From positions 1 to 55,862 of the forward strand of contig NZ_JAUSSH010000022.1 of assembly GCF_030812255.1 (NCBI RefSeq): a stretch of DNA of 55,862 bases, written 5' to 3'. Below, in pieces: positions 52,841 through 55,862 of this stretch. Origin of the DNA: Paeniglutamicibacter psychrophenolicus. GTDB lineage: Bacteria > Actinomycetota > Actinomycetes > Actinomycetales > Micrococcaceae. The notes beneath the pieces are model-generated. The model saw nothing but the letters and a program-made list of their open reading frames with translations. It was not told the origin of the DNA and did no database searches. Every line of letters starts with the position of its first letter. Within the stretch, counting starts at the first letter, position 1. Both the position numbers and the translations under genes were made by a program.

Positions 52841-53292
52841 GCGAATATCCATCGACAACGGGTGCACACAGCGCCGGAAACCCGCCGACAGCCGAGCAGG
52901 CCGACGCCACGTCGGGCTCCTCGCTTGGAGAGCTGTTTAGCGACCTGAGCCAGAACGTCTCGGAACTGGTTCGCCAAGAGGCCGAACTGGCCAAGGCCGA
53001 GATCCGGGAAACCGCACGCTCAGCAGGGAAAGGGGCAGGGCTCTACGGGGGTGCCGGCATCGCCGGGCACTTCTTCTTGCTGTTCCTGTCGCTGGCCGCC
53101 GTGTTCGGGCTCGCCAACTGGGTCGGCTACGGCTGGGGCGCGGTGATCGTGGCGGTGGTGTGGGCGATCATCGCCGCCGTCATGGCCGTTGTGGCCAAGA
53201 AGCAGTTCAAGTCGGCCAAGGGCATGCCGCAGACCGCGGAAACCATCAAGGAAATTCCGCCAACATTCAATCCTAGGGAGGAAACCCCATGA
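52837..53292 (+). CDS. Phage-holin-family (DUF1469-like) membrane protein
   Basis: A 151-residue protein of the actinobacterial 'holin superfamily III' group: a helix SQNVSELVRQEAELAKAEIR near residues 38-57 and two membrane segments, FFLLFLSLAAVFGLANWV and AVIVAVVWAIIAAVMAVVA. Despite the name such chromosomal genes are not phage lysis genes but accompany DUF3618 genes in stress-related operons. It overlaps both neighbours by four bases (ATGA), so all three are coupled. Confidence 0.85.
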   Translation: MSEYPSTTGAHSAGNPPTAEQADATSGSSLGELFSDLSQNVSELVRQEAELAKAEIRETARSAGKGAGLYGGAGIAGHFFLLFLSLAAVFGLANWVGYGWGAVIVAVVWAIIAAVMAVVAKKQFKSAKGMPQTAETIKEIPPTFNPREETP

Positions 53293-53906
53293 GCAGGGAA
53301 CCGCAAGAGATTCGCGAGGACATTGAACGAACCCGTGGAAACCTCAGCTACGACGTAGATGCCATTGCCGACAAGGTCAGCCCCTCAAGCATTGCCCACC
53401 GGCAGAGCGAGAAGATCAAGGGCACGGTCCGCAGGGCCAAGGACGCGGTCATGGGAGGCATGGAATCAGTCGGGGAAGACGCCAGCGACAAGATGCATGA
53501 CGCCCCCCGGACCGTCGCCTCGCAGACCCGCGGAAACCCGCTGGCGGCGGGCCTGATTGCCTTCGGCGCCGGCCTGCTCGCCTCCTCATTGATCCCGGGG
53601 AGCGACAAGGAACGCGAAATGGTCGACACGCTCAAGGACAAGGCCGAACCGCTCACCCATGAAGTGGCCGACGCGGCGAAGTCCATTGCGCAAGACATGA
53701 AGGAACCGGCGGCCGATGCGGTAGAGGCCATCAAGTCCTCGGCCCAGGATTCCGTCCAGACGGTGAAGTCCGAGGCAAGCGACGAGGCCAGCCACCTGCA
53801 GGACCAGGCCGGCGATGCCGCGTCGAACATGAAGGACGATTCCGGCGGTCCGACCGGGCCCGGTGTCCTACCGGGCGATCCGGCGCACCCCGCCGACGGC
53901 CTGTAG
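53289..53906 (+). CDS. DUF3618 protein
   Basis: A 205-residue protein. The N-terminal EIREDIERTRGNLSYDVDAI is the DUF3618 signature. Further on is a hydrophobic stretch (AAGLIAFGAGLLASSLIPG) near residue 88-105 and then a long Ala/Glu/Lys helix that resembles LEA-type stress proteins (QDMKEPAADAVEAIKS). Last of three coupled genes; a 12-bp perfect hairpin follows. Confidence 0.85.
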   Translation: MSREPQEIREDIERTRGNLSYDVDAIADKVSPSSIAHRQSEKIKGTVRRAKDAVMGGMESVGEDASDKMHDAPRTVASQTRGNPLAAGLIAFGAGLLASSLIPGSDKEREMVDTLKDKAEPLTHEVADAAKSIAQDMKEPAADAVEAIKSSAQDSVQTVKSEASDEASHLQDQAGDAASNMKDDSGGPTGPGVLPGDPAHPADGL

Positions 53907-53924
53907 AAGCGGCAGGGACGGTGC

Positions 53925-53952
53925 GAGGGGCCAGGATATTTCCTGGCCCCTC
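53925..53952 (+). terminator. Hairpin after the DUF3618 gene
   Basis: Perfect 12-bp stem (53925-53936 with 53941-53952), four-base loop, no T-run. The rest of the 309-base gap up to 54216 shows nothing else I can name. Confidence 0.7.
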
Positions 53953-54215
53953 CGTACTTTGCGCCCGGGCCCGGGCCCCCGCGCGGGCGTCCCCCCGGAA
54001 AACACCTTCACCATGCCCGCGACGGTGAAACCAAGGGCCGTGACGCCCTTGGAATCCTTGGATGTGCCGTTCACCAGGTGGCTTCCCGTTGCGCCGGCTG
54101 CCGCTTCGGCAGCGGCGGGACACGGGATTGAAGGCGAAGCCACCACGTATTGCCGTGCCCGTTGCGGCCGCGATGCGGCCCCACCCACCCACCCACCACG
54201 CCACCGGAGGAAACC

Positions 54216-55388
54216 ATGAAGGCATTGACTTGGCAGGGAAAACGCAAAATTGAATTTACCGAGGTACCCGATCCGCGCATCGAGGATCCGGGGGACATCA
54301 TCATCAAGGTGAGTTCCACTGCGATTTGCGGATCCGACCTGCACCTCTACGAAATGATGGGCCCGTTCATGCATGCCGGCGACATCGTCGGGCACGAACC
54401 CATGGGCATCGTGGAGGAAACCGGCTCCGGGGTCGTGCGGGTCAAGGTCGGGGACCGGGTGGTCATCCCCTTCAATATCTCCTGCGGCCACTGCTGGATG
54501 TGTGAGCGCGGACTGCAGTCCCAGTGTGAAACCACCCAGGTGCGCTCCCAGCACAAGGGCGCGGCATTCTTCGGCTACTCGGAACTCTATGGCCAGGTTC
54601 CCGGGGGACAGGCCGAGTACCTCAGGGTCCCGCACGGCGATTACGGGGCCATCGTGGTCGGCAGCGAATTGCCCGACCACCGCTACCTCTTCCTTTCCGA
54701 CATCCTGCCCACCGCGTGGCAGGGCGTGGCCTACGCCGATGTGCCGGAAGGCGGAACGCTGGCGGTATTCGGACTCGGGCCCGTTGGCCAGCTGGCGGCG
54801 CGCATCGGTGCACACCTGGGCCACCGGGTGATCGGGGTGGATCCGCTGCCCGAACGGCGCGCCATGGCCGGACGCCACGGCATTGAAACCATGGACTTCG
54901 ACAAGCACATCGCGGACAGATTGCGCGAGAGAACACGCCGCGGTCCCGACGCCGTGCTGGACGCGGTGGGGATGGAGGCCCACGGTTCGCCCGGGGCGCA
55001 GCTGTTGCAGCAGGCCACCGGCCTGCTGCCGGACAAGGTAGCGCAACTGGCGATGAAAAATGTCTCGGTGGACCGCACCGCGGTGCTGCACACGGCGGTG
55101 CGCACGGTGCGCCGCGGCGGCACGATTTCACTCAGCGGGGTGTATGCGGGGGCGGCGACACCCATGCCGATGCTCGAGATGTTCGACAAGCAGATCCAGC
55201 TACGCCAGGGCCAATGCAATGTGCGCCACTGGACCGATCAACTGATGCCGCTGGCAGAGGACCCGGCCGACCCCTTGGGCCTGGACGACCTGGTGACCCA
55301 TACCGTGCCGCTGTCCCGGGGTCCCGAGCTCTACGAGACATTCCAAAAAAAGCAGGACGGATGCATCAAGGTGGTCCTGCAGCCATAG
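54216..55388 (+). CDS. Zinc-dependent alcohol dehydrogenase family protein
   Basis: A 390-residue medium-chain dehydrogenase. Catalytic zinc site: CGSDLH near residue 38 and GHEPMG near 67; structural zinc site CGHCWMCERGLQSQC near 96-110; nucleotide loop FGLGPVGQLAARIG near 188. The family includes glutathione-independent formaldehyde dehydrogenase-like and glutathione-dependent-like enzymes; the insert between residues 110 and 150 and the late 'GVYAG' favour the former type. The ATG follows GGAGG at 54206-54210. The upstream opening at 54150 is not needed. Stress cassettes like the one upstream often carry such a gene. Confidence 0.88.
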   Translation: MKALTWQGKRKIEFTEVPDPRIEDPGDIIIKVSSTAICGSDLHLYEMMGPFMHAGDIVGHEPMGIVEETGSGVVRVKVGDRVVIPFNISCGHCWMCERGLQSQCETTQVRSQHKGAAFFGYSELYGQVPGGQAEYLRVPHGDYGAIVVGSELPDHRYLFLSDILPTAWQGVAYADVPEGGTLAVFGLGPVGQLAARIGAHLGHRVIGVDPLPERRAMAGRHGIETMDFDKHIADRLRERTRRGPDAVLDAVGMEAHGSPGAQLLQQATGLLPDKVAQLAMKNVSVDRTAVLHTAVRTVRRGGTISLSGVYAGAATPMPMLEMFDKQIQLRQGQCNVRHWTDQLMPLAEDPADPLGLDDLVTHTVPLSRGPELYETFQKKQDGCIKVVLQP

Positions 55389-55486
55389 GACGAACCACTG
55401 CGGGCGGAGGCAGGGGAAGGAAGCAGGCCGCCTTGGCTGGCCTCGTCAACGACTCCCGGGGCCGCGAGCGTGGATGGGTGGACTCC

Positions 55487-55762
55487 TCAGGCCGCGAGGA
55501 CCGGCCGTTCCCCGGCCAGCTCGCGGTCGTCGCGGAGCAGCGAAGGCTGGCTGGCCTCATTCACTTTTGTCTCGGGGATCCCGTGATCCAGCGCGGTCCG
55601 GACGATGGCTTCCAACGCCTCGATCCGCTTCTGGAGCAGGACGCGCGCGGAGGCCACGTCCGCGGCTGCAGCTTGGATCAAATCCAGTTCGTGCACGTCA
55701 AAGGCTTTTCGTTGTCGTTGACATGTTCTAACAATGAATTCTAATGGACCCTCATTTTGCAT
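55487..55762 (-). CDS. Small unknown protein (tentative)
   Basis: A 91-residue frame with a plausible helical core (ADVASARVLLQKRIEALEAI). It has no clear ribosome-binding site, and its upstream end overlaps a candidate promoter for the next gene on the other strand. A GTG at 55699, giving about 70 residues, is a possible start. It may be spurious. Confidence 0.35.
   Translation of the reverse strand: MQNEGPLEFIVRTCQRQRKAFDVHELDLIQAAAADVASARVLLQKRIEALEAIVRTALDHGIPETKVNEASQPSLLRDDRELAGERPVLAA
55719..55748 (+). promoter_or_regulatory. Candidate promoter for the last, partial gene
   Basis: TTGACA (55719-55724), 18 bases, TAATGG (55743-55748), 40 bases before the ATG at 55788. Confidence 0.45.
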
Positions 55763-55787
55763 TCAAGGAAAAGGGGTATCCATTTAG

Positions 55788-55862
55788 ATGCCCAAACTGT
55801 ACTCACCGGTCTACTTTGGTGTCGGTGGCTCGCCACGGGCGATCTACCGGCCCAAGGTCCAA
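55788..55862 (+). CDS. Start of a gene running off the window
   Basis: ATG at 55788 with an A/G-rich ribosome-binding site (aaggaaaagggg, 55766-55777) opens a frame starting MPKLYSPVYFGVGGSPRAIY that continues past the edge. Too little is present to name it. Confidence 0.5.
   Translation, partial: MPKLYSPVYFGVGGSPRAIYRPKVQ

Overview
The window comes from a high-GC Gram-positive actinobacterium, most likely of the family Micrococcaceae (Arthrobacter / Paeniglutamicibacter type). I infer this from the conserved run DUF177-rpmF-rnc-mutM-smc-ftsY-amt-glnK followed further on by ffh, from GTG/TTG starts, from a GlnR-type operator before amt, and from a fused oleBC gene of the kind known in Micrococcus and Arthrobacter. 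No tRNA, rRNA or CRISPR array was found.

Layout. (1) 1-0.9 kb: a decayed IS30-family transposase. (2) 0.9-12.2 kb: a visibly AT-richer cell-surface glycopolymer island with a CDP-glycerol glycerophosphotransferase-like gene, two Stealth-family phosphotransferases, a GT-D-fold glycosyltransferase, a GT2/TagF-type fusion and a LicD/methyltransferase fusion. (3) 12.2-24.6 kb: the housekeeping block (DUF177, L32, RNase III, Fpg, SMC, FtsY, ammonium transporter, PII), interrupted by a serine hydrolase, an MFS transporter and a lipoprotein gene bracketed by two almost identical hairpins. (4) 24.6-48.1 kb: about 23 kb of accessory DNA at the place where related actinobacteria carry glnD. It holds a second wall-polymer pair, a complete ISAs1-family element with a 10-bp target duplication, a lipoprotein and a secreted LRR/Ig-like protein, the olefin operon oleA-oleBC-oleD, four tandem paralogous membrane proteins each with its own apparently leaderless promoter, and a module of a heme-oxygenase-like diiron protein, a CDGSH protein and a YbdK-type carboxylate-amine ligase lying between two IS5-family remnants and a 116-bp direct repeat. 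A DUF1003 gene and a glucose-6-phosphate dehydrogenase follow. (5) 48.2-55.9 kb: ffh, an unknown membrane-anchored protein, a three-gene envelope/stress cassette (unknown, holin-like, DUF3618), a zinc alcohol dehydrogenase and the start of one further gene.

How it fits together. The 0.9-12.2 kb and 24.7-28.0 kb genes look like machinery that polymerises and decorates phosphodiester-linked wall polymers. smc, ftsY and ffh serve chromosome organisation and co-translational export. amt-glnK senses and imports ammonium, probably under GlnR. The ole operon makes long-chain internal olefins from two acyl-CoAs. The strongest candidates for something undescribed are the four-paralogue membrane family with its invariant promoter layout, and the diiron/CDGSH/ligase module.
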